Below are positions 44,006-54,957 of a DNA stretch of 64,000 bases, in pieces; position 1 is the first letter of the stretch; each line of letters opens with the position of its first letter. The translations under genes and the position numbers were made by a program. The notes beneath the pieces are model-generated. The model was not told the DNA's origin and did not search any database. It saw only the letters and a list, made by a program, of their open reading frames with translations. Origin of the DNA: Psychroflexus montanilacus (GTDB lineage: Bacteria; Bacteroidota; Bacteroidia; Flavobacteriales; Flavobacteriaceae); NCBI RefSeq assembly GCF_020164535.1, contig NZ_JAIQZC010000001.1, positions 1,116,001 to 1,180,000 of the forward strand. Reading direction: 5' to 3'.

Positions 44006-46582
44006 TTATTTCGATGATTTAGATTTGGTACTGGTTGATTTTTTAGTTGTTGCCTTTTTGGTTTTTGATGCTGTTTTCTTTTTAACTGGTGTTTTCTTTG
44101 TTTTTGTCGCAGTTTTCTTCTTGGCCGGCTTTTTCTTTTTGGTATTTTTTTCCAAAATAGCCTCAGCCTCATCCAGCGCCATACCTTCTGCGTCTGTTGT
44201 CTTAGGAAGCTCTACTTTCGTTTTTCCCTTAGATAGTTTATAACGACCCCATCTTGCTTTTTCCAATTTGATGCCTTGCTCCTCCCAGTGGTGGATCAAT
44301 TTATCTTTTTCCTTCTGAATTTTATCCTCGATCAATTCGACGATATCATCCTCACTTAAATTATCGAAGTCGTATTTCTTGTTCACATTAATAAACATTC
44401 CATCCCACTTCAAGTACGGACCAAAACGACCGACTCCCTTTTGAACGCCTTTGTCCTTATAATAATATATAGGCTCTTCTGCCTTTTCCTTTGCTTTAAT
44501 CAATTCGACAGCCCGGTCTAAAGTCACATCCAAAGGATCTTCGTCTTTATCTAATGAAACAAACTTTTTACCAAAACGAACATAAGGTCCATATCGACCT
44601 ATGTTTGCTTCAACGTCCTCACCCTTATATTCACCCAACTCTTTCGGAAGCTTGAACAAGTCCATCGCCTCTTCGTAGGTCACAGAGTTTAACGTCTGAC
44701 TTGGTTTTAAACTGGCAAATCTTGGCTTCTCATCATCTTCTACAGACCCAATCTGTACCATGGGTCCAAATTTACCTAACCTGGCACTTACAGGCTTACC
44801 TGTTTCTGGGTCTTTACCTAAGACTCTCTCACCAACTTCCCTATCGGCATTAGCAGCAACATCCAGCACATTGGGATGAAAATGAATGTAGAAATCTTTC
44901 ATCACTTTGGTCCACTTGGCATTTCCTTCAGCAACCTCATCAAAATCCTGCTCAAGCTTCGCCGTAAAATTGTAGTCCAGAATCCCTTTAAAATGCTTCA
45001 CCAAAAAGTCATTTACAACCATTCCAACATCAGTCGGAACCAGTTTCCCCTTATCACTTCCTACTTTTTCTGAAAGCGTTTCCGTTTTAATGTCATTATT
45101 TTTGAAGGTATACTGAATGTATTTTCGTTCAGTTCCATCTACATTTCCTTTTTCTATGTATTTCCTATTCTGAATGGTAGAAATTGTTGGTGCATACGTA
45201 GATGGTCTTCCTATCCCCAGTTCTTCTAGTTTCTTTACTAAAGATGCTTCAGTATAACGCGAAGGTGGTCTCGTGTAACGCTCTGTCGCCTGGATGTATT
45301 TGTTTAACAGCGACTCTCCTACTTTCATTGCCGGAAGTAGACCGCTTTGCTCTTCATCCTCCTCGTCTTTTCCTTCCAGATATACCTTTAGAAAACCATC
45401 AAATTTCACAACTTCTCCGTTGGCTGAAAATTCACGTTCATCTTTATCTGAAGAAATTCTGACATTGGTTCTTTCTAAAGCTGCATCACTCATTTGTGAA
45501 GCAATGCCACGTTTCCAAATCAACTCATAAAGTCTTTGCTGGTCACGTTCAGCATCAATTTGATGCACTGCAAAATTGGTGGGTCTTATCGCTTCGTGAG
45601 CTTCCTGAGCCCCTTTGGATTTTCCTTTATAGTTTCTGGCTTTATGATACTTATCTCCGTAAGCACTTTTGATTTCATCTTCGGCACTTTGCTTAGCCTG
45701 TTTTGATAGATTCACACTATCTGTTCTCATATAAGTAATATGTCCAGCTTCATAAAGACGCTGTGCCATATTCATGGTCTTGCTTACAGAGAAATACAAT
45801 TTCCTGGCAGCTTCCTGCTGCAACGTAGAGGTTGTAAACGGCGGAGCTGGAGATTTTTTAGCTGGTTTTTTGGTGAGATCACTTACTTCAAAACTAGCCT
45901 GTTTCTGCGCTTCTAAAAAAGCTTCGGCTTCTTTTTTGGATTCTAAATTTTTAGGCAGTTTAGCTTTAAAACTAGATCCTTCTTCAGTTTTAAATTCAGC
46001 ATCAACTCTATAAAAGACTTCAGGATTGAAATCTAAGATTTCGCGTTCACGTTCTACAATAAGTCTTACAGATACAGACTGAACTCTACCTGCAGATAAT
46101 CCACCTTTCACTTTTCTCCATAAGATAGGAGAGAGTTCATAACCTACCAGACGGTCCAAGACTCGTCTTGCTTTTTGAGCGTTGACTAAGTTGTAGTCAA
46201 TCTCTCTTGGGCTTTCTATGGCATTTTTGATGGCAGATTCTGTAATTTCAGAAAAAACAATTCGTCTGGTTTTTTCTTTATCTAGCTTGAGCTCATCGGC
46301 AAGATGCCAGGCAATAGCTTCTCCTTCTCTATCCTCATCACTGGCCAGCCAGACAACTTCAGAATCTTTTGCCATCTTGGTAAGCTTTCTTACTACATCT
46401 TTTTTATCACTATTGACTACATATTTGGGTTTAAAGTCATTATCGACGTCTACCCCAAGTTCTTTTGAAGGCAAATCAGCTATGTGGCCAAAACTGGAAG
46501 CCACCTTATACTCTTTACCTAAAAATTTTTCTATAGTCTTAGCTTTGGCAGGAGACTCAACAATTACTAGATTTTTTGCCAT
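44006..46582 (-). CDS. topA: Type I DNA topoisomerase TopA
   Basis: An 858-residue type IA topoisomerase. Toprim motif: LVIVESPAKAKTI with E9 and DEDREGEAIAWHL; active-site tyrosine in ITYMRTDSVNLS. After the catalytic core come repeats of topoisomerase C-terminal type (RLGKFGPMVQIG, NIGRYGPYVRFGKKF, GVGRFGPYLKW, RWGRYKLSKG), followed by a lysine-rich tail of about 50 residues. No cysteine is visible, so there are no zinc ribbons, in line with Bacteroidota TopA. The enzyme relaxes negative supercoils. It is divergent from miaB and 15 bases upstream of the arginase-fold gene. Confidence 0.96.
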   Translation of the reverse strand: MAKNLVIVESPAKAKTIEKFLGKEYKVASSFGHIADLPSKELGVDVDNDFKPKYVVNSDKKDVVRKLTKMAKDSEVVWLASDEDREGEAIAWHLADELKLDKEKTRRIVFSEITESAIKNAIESPREIDYNLVNAQKARRVLDRLVGYELSPILWRKVKGGLSAGRVQSVSVRLIVEREREILDFNPEVFYRVDAEFKTEEGSSFKAKLPKNLESKKEAEAFLEAQKQASFEVSDLTKKPAKKSPAPPFTTSTLQQEAARKLYFSVSKTMNMAQRLYEAGHITYMRTDSVNLSKQAKQSAEDEIKSAYGDKYHKARNYKGKSKGAQEAHEAIRPTNFAVHQIDAERDQQRLYELIWKRGIASQMSDAALERTNVRISSDKDEREFSANGEVVKFDGFLKVYLEGKDEEDEEQSGLLPAMKVGESLLNKYIQATERYTRPPSRYTEASLVKKLEELGIGRPSTYAPTISTIQNRKYIEKGNVDGTERKYIQYTFKNNDIKTETLSEKVGSDKGKLVPTDVGMVVNDFLVKHFKGILDYNFTAKLEQDFDEVAEGNAKWTKVMKDFYIHFHPNVLDVAANADREVGERVLGKDPETGKPVSARLGKFGPMVQIGSVEDDEKPRFASLKPSQTLNSVTYEEAMDLFKLPKELGEYKGEDVEANIGRYGPYVRFGKKFVSLDKDEDPLDVTLDRAVELIKAKEKAEEPIYYYKDKGVQKGVGRFGPYLKWDGMFINVNKKYDFDNLSEDDIVELIEDKIQKEKDKLIHHWEEQGIKLEKARWGRYKLSKGKTKVELPKTTDAEGMALDEAEAILEKNTKKKKPAKKKTATKTKKTPVKKKTASKTKKATTKKSTSTKSKSSK

Positions 46583-46720
46583 TGGTTGTTATTTATATTG
46601 CAAAAGTATACGATTTTTTGGATTTGGATTTAATAACGTCTCTAAAGTAACTTTTTAGCACTCGCGCTGCCGAACTTGTTTTCGATTTAAAATGAATTTC
46701 AAAAATGAATAAAATGACAC

Positions 46721-46751
46721 TTTGTCAGTAAATCCATATCGTGTATCTTTG
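46721..46751 (+). promoter_or_regulatory. Bacteroidota-type promoter of miaB
   Basis: TTTG at 46721-46724 and TATCTTTG at 46744-46751 match the -33 (TTTG) and -7 (TAnnTTTG) elements of the Bacteroidota housekeeping sigma factor, with a 19-base spacer. The start codon follows 20 bases after the -7 box, so the leader is very short. This is the only promoter in the window where both elements and spacing fit. Confidence 0.8.
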
Positions 46752-46771
46752 CCAAAATTTTACAGCTTTAC

Positions 46772-48229
46772 ATGGAGAAGATTATTGACGAAACCCTGCA
46801 AGGCCAAACCTTGGTTAAAGAAGAAAACAAAAGCAATTCAAAAAAACTTTATATTGAAAGCTATGGTTGCGCTATGAATTTTAGCGACAGCGAAATTGTA
46901 GCATCTATTCTAGATAAACAAGGCTACAATACAACAAAAGAATTAGCTGAAGCTGATCTCGTTCTGGTGAACACCTGTTCCATCAGAGACAAAGCAGAGC
47001 AAACCGTAAGAAAAAGACTCGAGAAATTTAATGCCATCAAGAAAGATAACCCATCTATGAAAGTGGGAGTTCTGGGTTGTATGGCTGAACGATTGAAACA
47101 CAAATTTCTTGAAGAAGAAAAAATAGTGGATCTCGTGGTAGGTCCAGATGCCTATAAAGATTTACCAAACTTGCTGGACGAAGTTGAAAGTGGCAGAGAC
47201 GCCATCAATGTCATTCTTTCCAAAGAAGAAACATACGGCGACATTTCTCCTGTAAGATTACAAAGCAACGGCGTATCAGCTTTTGTGTCTATCACTAGAG
47301 GTTGTGATAATATGTGCACATTCTGTGTTGTTCCCTTCACAAGAGGCAGAGAACGAAGCCGTGATCCCAAAAGTATCTTGGACGAAGTGAACGACTTATG
47401 GTCTAAAGGTTTTAAAGAGATTACTTTATTAGGACAAAATGTGGACAGTTATTTATGGTACGGTGGCGGCTTGAAAAAAGACTTTAAAAATGCCACAGAG
47501 ATGCAAAAAGCCACAGCGGTAAATTTTGCTGATTTGCTGGACATGGTTGCCAAGGCACAACCAGGGATGCGTATTCGTTTTTCAACATCCAATCCGCAGG
47601 ACATGACTATGGATGTAATTGAATCTATGGCAAAACACTACAACATCTGTGATTACATTCACCTGCCCGTACAAAGTGGAAGCGACCGAATATTAAAAAA
47701 AATGAACCGCCTGCACACAAGAGAGGAGTATTTCAAATTAATTGACAACATAAGAGCTATCATTCCTGATTGTGGTATTTCTCAAGACATGATTACTGGA
47801 TTTCCTACAGAAACGGAAGAAGACCATCAGGATACCTTGTCCCTTATGAAATACGTCAAGTATGATTTTGGCTACATGTTCGCCTATTCTGAACGTCCAG
47901 GCACACTTGGAGCTAAGAAGTTTGAGGATGACATTCCAGAGCCTGTTAAAAAAAGGAGACTTCAGGAAGTGATTGACTTGCAGCAAGAACATTCCAGACT
48001 TAGAACAGAGCAACATCTGGGTAAAACAGAAGAAGTTCTGATTGAAAAGGAATCTAAAAAATCCAGCTTACAGTGGAGTGGTAGAAATACCCAAAACACC
48101 ACCGTTGTTTTTCCAAAAGAAAATTACAAGGTTGGTGATTATGTGCTTGTAAAAATGAAAGATTGTACAAGTGCAACTTTAATTGGTGAAGCAGTAGGAT
48201 ATGGCCGTATGCAATCTATTTCATCCTAA
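46772..48229 (+). CDS. miaB: tRNA-2-methylthio-N6-isopentenyladenosine synthase MiaB
   Basis: A 485-residue radical SAM methylthiotransferase. The N-terminal auxiliary cluster domain has cysteines in YGCAMNFSDSEI, NTCSIRDKAE and LGCMAERLK. The radical SAM motif is GCDNMCTFCVVPFTRGRERSR (CxxxCxxC), followed by LLGQNVDSYLWYGGG and MNRLHTREEYFKLI. The C-terminal TRAM domain begins near IEKESKKSSLQWSGRN. The N-terminal 28 residues are a short extension. MiaB adds a methylthio group at A37 of tRNAs reading U-starting codons. It is the first gene of a plus-strand operon and shares a short intergenic region with divergent topA. Confidence 0.96.
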   Translation: MEKIIDETLQGQTLVKEENKSNSKKLYIESYGCAMNFSDSEIVASILDKQGYNTTKELAEADLVLVNTCSIRDKAEQTVRKRLEKFNAIKKDNPSMKVGVLGCMAERLKHKFLEEEKIVDLVVGPDAYKDLPNLLDEVESGRDAINVILSKEETYGDISPVRLQSNGVSAFVSITRGCDNMCTFCVVPFTRGRERSRDPKSILDEVNDLWSKGFKEITLLGQNVDSYLWYGGGLKKDFKNATEMQKATAVNFADLLDMVAKAQPGMRIRFSTSNPQDMTMDVIESMAKHYNICDYIHLPVQSGSDRILKKMNRLHTREEYFKLIDNIRAIIPDCGISQDMITGFPTETEEDHQDTLSLMKYVKYDFGYMFAYSERPGTLGAKKFEDDIPEPVKKRRLQEVIDLQQEHSRLRTEQHLGKTEEVLIEKESKKSSLQWSGRNTQNTTVVFPKENYKVGDYVLVKMKDCTSATLIGEAVGYGRMQSISS

Positions 48230-48243
48230 ATTATACTCATAAT

Positions 48244-49518
48244 ATGGAATCACCACAAGCTGTTAAACAGCGTTTTGAAATTATAGGGAATGATCCTAGT
48301 CTTAATAGAGCAATAGAAAAATCTATACGTGTCGCACCCACAGATATTTCGGTGTTAGTAACTGGTGAAAGCGGGGTTGGTAAAGAAAGTTTACCTAAAA
48401 TTATACATGCTCTGTCTCACAGAAAACATGCTAAATATATCGCTGTAAACTGCGGCGCTATTCCCGAAGGGACAATAGACTCTGAATTATTTGGACATGA
48501 AAAAGGAGCATTTACTGGAGCCAACCAGGCACGTGACGGTTACTTTAAAGAAGCCGATGGAGGCACTATTTTTCTTGATGAAGTTGGGGAGTTGCCTTTA
48601 ACCACTCAGGTAAGGTTACTAAGGGTTTTAGAAACCGGAGAATTTATAAAAGTAGGGTCTTCTAAAGTTCAAAAGTCGAATGTGAGAATTGTTGCCGCGA
48701 CCAATGTGAATATGATTGAGGCGATTAAGGAAAATAAATTTCGGGAGGATCTTTATTACAGGTTAAATACGGTTGAAATTCACCTTTCACCATTAAGGGA
48801 ACGTCGTGCAGATATTCATTTATTATTTAGGAAATTTGCTTCAGATTTTGCCTTAAAGTACAAGATGCCTACCATAAGACTAACTGAAAAGGCCATAAAA
48901 GCTTTAGAAAACTGCAGCTGGCCAGGAAATATCAGGCAACTCAAAAACGTCACTGAGCAAATTTCAGTTTTAGAAACTGAAAGAGAAGTAGATGAAGCGA
49001 CATTAATTCATTATTTGCCAAGAAATAGCTCCAATCTACCTTCGGTCATTTCAGAAGAAAAAAGAAGCAAAAGCGATTTCAGTAATGAAAGGGAAATTCT
49101 TTATAAAGTTCTTTTCGACATGAAAAACGATCTCAATGATCTTAAGAAATTGACCATGGAATTGATGGAAAGCGGAAATGATGAAAGCTTCAAAGAAGAA
49201 AACATTAACCTGATTAAAAAGGTTTACGGCGATTCAGCTTCTGAAAAAGAATTTTCTGAAGAATCTCACGAGGAACAATTAGAAATTCTGCAACTTCCAA
49301 ACCAAAAGAAACACAGGGAAGCAGAGCCAAAACTTGAAGATCCTTACGATTATGCCGAAGAGATTGAAGAAGAAGAAACGCTCTCACTACAGGATAAAGA
49401 AGTTGAGCTTATCAAAAAATCGCTAGATCGCCATCATGGCAGGCGAAAACCTGCAGCAGACGAATTGGGAATAAGCGAAAGAACTTTGTATAGAAAAATA
49501 AAGCAATACGATTTATAA
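48244..49518 (+). CDS. Sigma-54 dependent transcriptional activator (no receiver domain)
   Basis: A 424-residue AAA+ activator. Walker A GESGVGKES at about 40-48, the sigma-54 contact loop GAFTGA (about 89-94), Walker B GGTIFLDEVGELP, and the C-terminal Fis-type helix-turn-helix (RKPAADELGISERTLYRKIKQ). The N-terminus starts directly with the AAA+ domain, so there is no response-regulator or PAS sensor domain and its signal is unknown. A 100-residue acidic linker lies between AAA+ and HTH. The gene is 14 bases after miaB and overlaps the LptE-like gene by one base. No sigma-54 promoter is clear within the window. Confidence 0.92.
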   Translation: MESPQAVKQRFEIIGNDPSLNRAIEKSIRVAPTDISVLVTGESGVGKESLPKIIHALSHRKHAKYIAVNCGAIPEGTIDSELFGHEKGAFTGANQARDGYFKEADGGTIFLDEVGELPLTTQVRLLRVLETGEFIKVGSSKVQKSNVRIVAATNVNMIEAIKENKFREDLYYRLNTVEIHLSPLRERRADIHLLFRKFASDFALKYKMPTIRLTEKAIKALENCSWPGNIRQLKNVTEQISVLETEREVDEATLIHYLPRNSSNLPSVISEEKRSKSDFSNEREILYKVLFDMKNDLNDLKKLTMELMESGNDESFKEENINLIKKVYGDSASEKEFSEESHEEQLEILQLPNQKKHREAEPKLEDPYDYAEEIEEEETLSLQDKEVELIKKSLDRHHGRRKPAADELGISERTLYRKIKQYDL

Positions 49519-50018
49519 TGAAGATAAAACTTTCCTTCGCTCTACTATTGATATTGAGCCTGCAGTCCTGTAAATATTATTCATTCACAGGGGCAGATAC
49601 TGGAAATGCAGAAACCTTTCAGGTCAATTTTTTTCAAAATACTGCACAACTCGTAGAACCGGGAATTGATAGAGATTTTACACTGGCATTACAGGATTTA
49701 ATCCAAAATCAAACCAAATTAAGCCTGGTAAATAACAATGGGGACTTGGTCTACGAAGGTGAAATCACGAGATATTACGTTGCGCCAATGACTGCAACAG
49801 CAGACAGTAGAGCGGCCGAAAACAGACTGACTATTGCAGTGAATGTAAGGTATTACAACACACTGGACCCTGAAAAAGACTTCGAGCAAAATTTTTCGTT
49901 TTATTTTGATTTTCCTGGAGATGGCCAGTTGACAGGAGGTCAAAAGGATGAAGCAATAGACGAAATATTCACTCGAATTACTCAAGATGTTTTTAACGCG
50001 TCGCTAACCAATTGGTAA
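49518..50018 (+). CDS. LptE-like LPS assembly lipoprotein
   Basis: A 166-residue lipoprotein with leader LSFALLLILSLQSC (lipobox). The core, FTGADTGNAETFQVNFFQNTAQ and LTGGQKDEAIDEIFTRITQDV, resembles the Bacteroidota LptE family; it would plug the LptD barrel at the outer membrane in lipopolysaccharide export. Length agrees with the family. Its start overlaps the regulator stop by one base, and its stop overlaps the next start by one base (TAATG). The assignment rests on overall pattern and on this operon position, known from other flavobacteria. Confidence 0.85.
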   Translation: MKIKLSFALLLILSLQSCKYYSFTGADTGNAETFQVNFFQNTAQLVEPGIDRDFTLALQDLIQNQTKLSLVNNNGDLVYEGEITRYYVAPMTATADSRAAENRLTIAVNVRYYNTLDPEKDFEQNFSFYFDFPGDGQLTGGQKDEAIDEIFTRITQDVFNASLTNW

Positions 50019-50788
50019 TGGAAAAAGAGACCTTGCTTGATCTAATCAACACTCCGTTTAAATTTGAAGCAAACACTTTAGATTTAATCAACGAGACTAT
50101 AGAGCAGTACCCTTATTTCCAACCAGTATATGCGATTAAGCTGAAATTATTAAAACACAACCAAAGCTTTCATTACAATCGATTTTTAAAAGAAACAGCT
50201 GCGAGAACGCAAGACAGGTCTGTTCTATTTGATTTTATTACTTCCGAAGAATTCAATCAACTTGAAATTGCAAAAAGAATCGATATACTGATAGAAAAAG
50301 AGAGAGAATCCAATACATTTGAAATCAATGAAGAGGTTGTAAATCAAATTAACGATCCGGAACTATTTATAGAAAAGGAAACCACTGAAGACAAAACAAC
50401 TTCTGGCAAGCCTTTAGAATTTAATACTTCCGAAACGCATTCTTTTAAAGAATGGCTAAAATTGACTCAAATTCAACCCCTGGAGGAACAAAAAGAGCCT
50501 ACACAACAGTTTTTAGAAAACCCTCAATTTCAGATTATTGACGAATTTATAAGGAACAATCCAAAAATTGAACCTACAAAATCTTATGAAACTTCTGAAA
50601 AAATAAAAGCGAGACATGAACCCTCTTCCAGCCTTATGACTGAGACTTTAGCGAGAGTTTACATGGAACAAAAACGCTACGATAAAGCCATTCAAGCATT
50701 TAAGATATTAATTTTGAATAATCCCGAAAAAAGTACTTTCTTTGCAGACCAAATTCAAGAAATAGAAAGACTTAAAGAAAATAAATAA
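50018..50788 (+). CDS. Hypothetical helical repeat protein
   Basis: I chose the ATG at 50018, which overlaps the LptE-like stop by one base, over the TTG two codons upstream. The 256-residue protein has no signal peptide or membrane helix. Residues near 205-250 (ETLARVYMEQKRYDKAIQAFKILILNNPEKS) form a TPR-like helical pair. The rest is charged and glutamine-rich. It is a conserved neighbour of secG in flavobacteria, but its function is unknown. Three bases separate it from secG. Confidence 0.85.
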   Translation: MEKETLLDLINTPFKFEANTLDLINETIEQYPYFQPVYAIKLKLLKHNQSFHYNRFLKETAARTQDRSVLFDFITSEEFNQLEIAKRIDILIEKERESNTFEINEEVVNQINDPELFIEKETTEDKTTSGKPLEFNTSETHSFKEWLKLTQIQPLEEQKEPTQQFLENPQFQIIDEFIRNNPKIEPTKSYETSEKIKARHEPSSSLMTETLARVYMEQKRYDKAIQAFKILILNNPEKSTFFADQIQEIERLKENK

Positions 50789-50790
50789 TA

Positions 50791-51120
50791 ATGAGTACAT
50801 TTTCCATATTTTTAATCCTAATCGTTATTGTAGCATTTTTGCTAATTGTTGTTATCATGGTACAAAACCCTAAGGGTGGCGGCTTATCTTCATCATTTGG
50901 TGGGGGCGGTTCTCAGCAAGTTGGGGGTGTGAAGCAAACCTCAGACTTTTTAGATAAAAGTACGTGGGCCCTCGCTACACTACTATTAATATTGATTTTA
51001 TTATCTAATGTGACCATCATCAGTAATAGAACTGGAGAAGATTCAAAATTAATAGATGGAAACCAGACACCTGTAGAGAATACTCAAAACAACGACTTAC
51101 CTCCTGTAGACCAGGAATAA
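50791..51120 (+). CDS. secG: Preprotein translocase subunit SecG
   Basis: A 109-residue membrane protein with two hydrophobic segments (about 5-25 and 55-76) and the intervening glycine/serine-rich loop QNPKGGGLSSSFGGGGSQQVGGV, the hallmark of SecG. It is part of the SecYEG channel and stabilises SecA-driven export. The C-terminal tail is acidic and soluble. It lies 3 bases after the helical repeat gene and is followed by a terminator. A partial secY lies at the right end of the window. Confidence 0.95.
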   Translation: MSTFSIFLILIVIVAFLLIVVIMVQNPKGGGLSSSFGGGGSQQVGGVKQTSDFLDKSTWALATLLLILILLSNVTIISNRTGEDSKLIDGNQTPVENTQNNDLPPVDQE

Positions 51121-51141
51121 TAAGTTTTTTTAAAACATTTT

Positions 51142-51177
51142 AAAATGCCAGCTTATGACAAGCTGGCATTTTTTTTT
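51142..51177 (+). terminator. Terminator of the miaB-secG operon
   Basis: AAAATGCCAGCTT and AAGCTGGCATTTT form a 13-bp stem with a 5-base loop, followed by a T run. It separates secG from groES-groEL. Confidence 0.95.
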
Positions 51178-51253
51178 GCCTGATGACAGATGTTTTCTGT
51201 TGGCACACTTTTAGTCTATTAAAAGTAAAATTAAACCTAAAAACTTATTTATA

Positions 51254-51529
51254 ATGGCAGTAAACATTAAACCATTGGCAGATAGAGTGCTTATAGAGCC
51301 TCAAGCCGCAGAAACTAAAACAGCTTCTGGAATCATCATTCCAGAAACCGCTAAAGAAAAGCCGCAGCGCGGGAAGGTTGTCGCTGTAGGAAGCGGAAAA
51401 AAAGACCATACTATGACAGTAAAAGTTGGAGACATGGTGCTCTATGGAAAGTTTTCAGGAACAGAACTAAAGCATGAAGATCATGATTACCTTATCATGA
51501 GAGAGGATGATATCCTTGCAATAGTATAA
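51254..51529 (+). CDS. groES: Co-chaperonin GroES
   Basis: A 91-residue protein with the GroES signature [21 protein letters not shown], a mobile loop ending in [12 protein letters not shown], and the C-terminal [30 protein letters not shown]. It forms the heptameric lid of GroEL. It is followed by groEL after 30 bases. I looked for a CIRCE repeat upstream and did not see one. The bicistron follows its own terminated intergenic region. Confidence 0.97.
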   Translation: MAVNIKPLADRVLIEPQAAETKTASGIIIPETAKEKPQRGKVVAVGSGKKDHTMTVKVGDMVLYGKFSGTELKHEDHDYLIMREDDILAIV

Positions 51530-51538
51530 ACCAGATAA

Positions 51539-53191
<1,653 letters not shown>

Positions 53192-53215
53192 AAATCACCC
53201 ATACAGAATAAATTT

Positions 53216-53248
53216 AAAGCCGTTTCTTTCCCCAGAAGCGGCTTTTTT
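53216..53248 (+). terminator. Terminator of groES-groEL
   Basis: AAAGCCGTTTCT and AGAAGCGGCTTT form a stem of 12 pairs including one G-T pair, with a six-base loop, followed by a T run; 24 bases after the groEL stop. Confidence 0.9.
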
Positions 53249-53388
53249 ATGTGGAGCTTATCCTGCTTTCAGCTTTTAGATAAAAATTTCAGAATAATTA
53301 AAATGAGAGAAGCCTTTTATCGGCAAGTACAATTAGTTTATCTGGACATTTTCTTAAACTTAATTATATTAGGGCAAAATTTAAAACT

Positions 53389-54876
53389 ATGAAAAAAATA
53401 ATAGCAGTAGTTACAATCTTGAGTTCAACCCTTACATTGGGCCAATCGGTTGAATTTAACGTTGATGAAACAGTAAAAACAAATCATGAAGTCACTGTTA
53501 ACGGCAAAAAAATAAGTTATACAGCTGAAACAGGAATGCAACCAGTTTGGGATGACAAGGGAGAACCAATTGCCGGTCTTCAATTCACCTATTATAAAGT
53601 AAACGACAAAAAAAATACAAAAGAAGATCTAAGGCCTTTGGTTATCTCCTTCAATGGCGGACCTGGATCGGCATCAGTATGGATGCACCTTGCTTACACG
53701 GGTCCAAGAACACTCAACATTAGTGATGAAGGATTCCCAACACAGCCCTATGGATTTAAAGAAAATCCACACAGTATTCTTGATGTGGCAGATATTGTAT
53801 ACGTCAATCCTGTCAATACAGGACACTCTAGACCGATTCTTAATGAAAAGGGAAGCTTTGATAAAAAGAAATTTTTTGGCGTGAATGCAGATGTAGACTA
53901 TTTAGCCGAATGGATCAACACGTTTGTGACCAGGAAAGACAAATGGCTAGCCCCAAAATATTTAATAGGTGAAAGTTATGGAACTACACGTGTTTCTGGC
54001 TTAGCCAACAAACTTCAGAATTCACATTGGATGTATATCAATGGAGTTATTCTGGTATCTCCTACAGAGCTTGGTATAGAAAGAGATGGTCCAATAGAAG
54101 TGGCCAACAGACTTCCTTACTTTGCTGCTGCTGCATGGTATCACAACAAGTTAGCTCCAGAGTTACAGAATAAACCAATTTTGGAAATGCTGGATGAAGT
54201 TGAAGATTTCACAATTCAGGAACTCATACCAGCCCTAACTATGGGTGGATTCTTAGATGCTGAAAAGAAAAAGAGCATCGTGGAGAAAATGTCTTATTAT
54301 TCTAGTGTTGATGAAAAGGTCTTTCTTCAAAATAACTTAGAGGTTCCTTTTAACACATTTTGGAAAACACTTAAGATTGATGATGGCTTTACAGTAGGAC
54401 GTTTAGATTCGAGATATCTTGGGTTGGATGCAAAAGAAGCTGGAACACGACCAGATTACAATTCAGAATTAACGTCTTGGCTTCAGTCTTTTACTCCCGC
54501 TATCAACCACTATATTAAAAACGAGCTTAATTATAAAACCGATTTACAGTACAATATGTTTGGGAGTGTTTATCCCTGGGATAGAACTCGAAATAATACC
54601 GGAAAGGAATTAAGACAAGCCATGGCTCAAAATCCAAGTATGGAAGTGATGATTCAATCTGGTTTGTTTGATGGGGCTACAACCTATTTTAATGCCAAAT
54701 ATACCATGTGGCACATCGACGAAAGCGGAAAAATGAAAGACCGCTTACATTTTAAAACATATGAAAGCGGACACATGATGTATTTACGTAAAGCTGATCT
54801 CAAAAATGCGAATGATGACATAAGGGAGTTTATAAAAAATAGCCTCCCAAAGGATGATGCACCGATAAAGTACTAA
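53389..54876 (+). CDS. S10 family serine carboxypeptidase
   Basis: A 495-residue secreted enzyme with signal peptide IIAVVTILSSTLTLGQ. The alpha/beta hydrolase signatures are FNGGPGSASVWMHLAYTGPR at about 87, the nucleophile elbow GESYGTTR (Ser near 196) and ESGHMMYLRK (His near 461). These match the S10 carboxypeptidase family that Bacteroidota export to degrade peptides. The gene stands alone, between the groEL terminator and a shared bidirectional terminator with azurin. Confidence 0.92.
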   Translation: MKKIIAVVTILSSTLTLGQSVEFNVDETVKTNHEVTVNGKKISYTAETGMQPVWDDKGEPIAGLQFTYYKVNDKKNTKEDLRPLVISFNGGPGSASVWMHLAYTGPRTLNISDEGFPTQPYGFKENPHSILDVADIVYVNPVNTGHSRPILNEKGSFDKKKFFGVNADVDYLAEWINTFVTRKDKWLAPKYLIGESYGTTRVSGLANKLQNSHWMYINGVILVSPTELGIERDGPIEVANRLPYFAAAAWYHNKLAPELQNKPILEMLDEVEDFTIQELIPALTMGGFLDAEKKKSIVEKMSYYSSVDEKVFLQNNLEVPFNTFWKTLKIDDGFTVGRLDSRYLGLDAKEAGTRPDYNSELTSWLQSFTPAINHYIKNELNYKTDLQYNMFGSVYPWDRTRNNTGKELRQAMAQNPSMEVMIQSGLFDGATTYFNAKYTMWHIDESGKMKDRLHFKTYESGHMMYLRKADLKNANDDIREFIKNSLPKDDAPIKY

Positions 54877-54900
54877 AAGATGTATTAAGATAAATGCATA

Positions 54901-54937
54901 AAAAAATGCCTTACAGAAGCTCTGTAAGGCATTTTTT
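54901..54937. terminator. Bidirectional terminator between S10 peptidase and azurin genes
   Basis: AAAAAATGCCTTACAGA and TCTGTAAGGCATTTTTT form a long stem with a 3-base loop, with A and T tracts on both sides, so it can end transcripts from either strand. Confidence 0.93.
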
Positions 54938-54957
54938 ATAATCAGTATTTGAAAAGG

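Noticed and set aside
46218-46658. 146-residue plus-strand frame antisense to topA
   Set aside because: Serine/leucine-rich composition typical of a shadow of a coding region; topA motifs fill the opposite strand.
51202-51215. TTGGCAC upstream of groES, resembling a sigma-54 -24 element near the sigma-54 activator gene
   Set aside because: The -12 element (GC at the proper distance) is missing; the following bases are TAGTC rather than TTGC. A single half cannot support a promoter.
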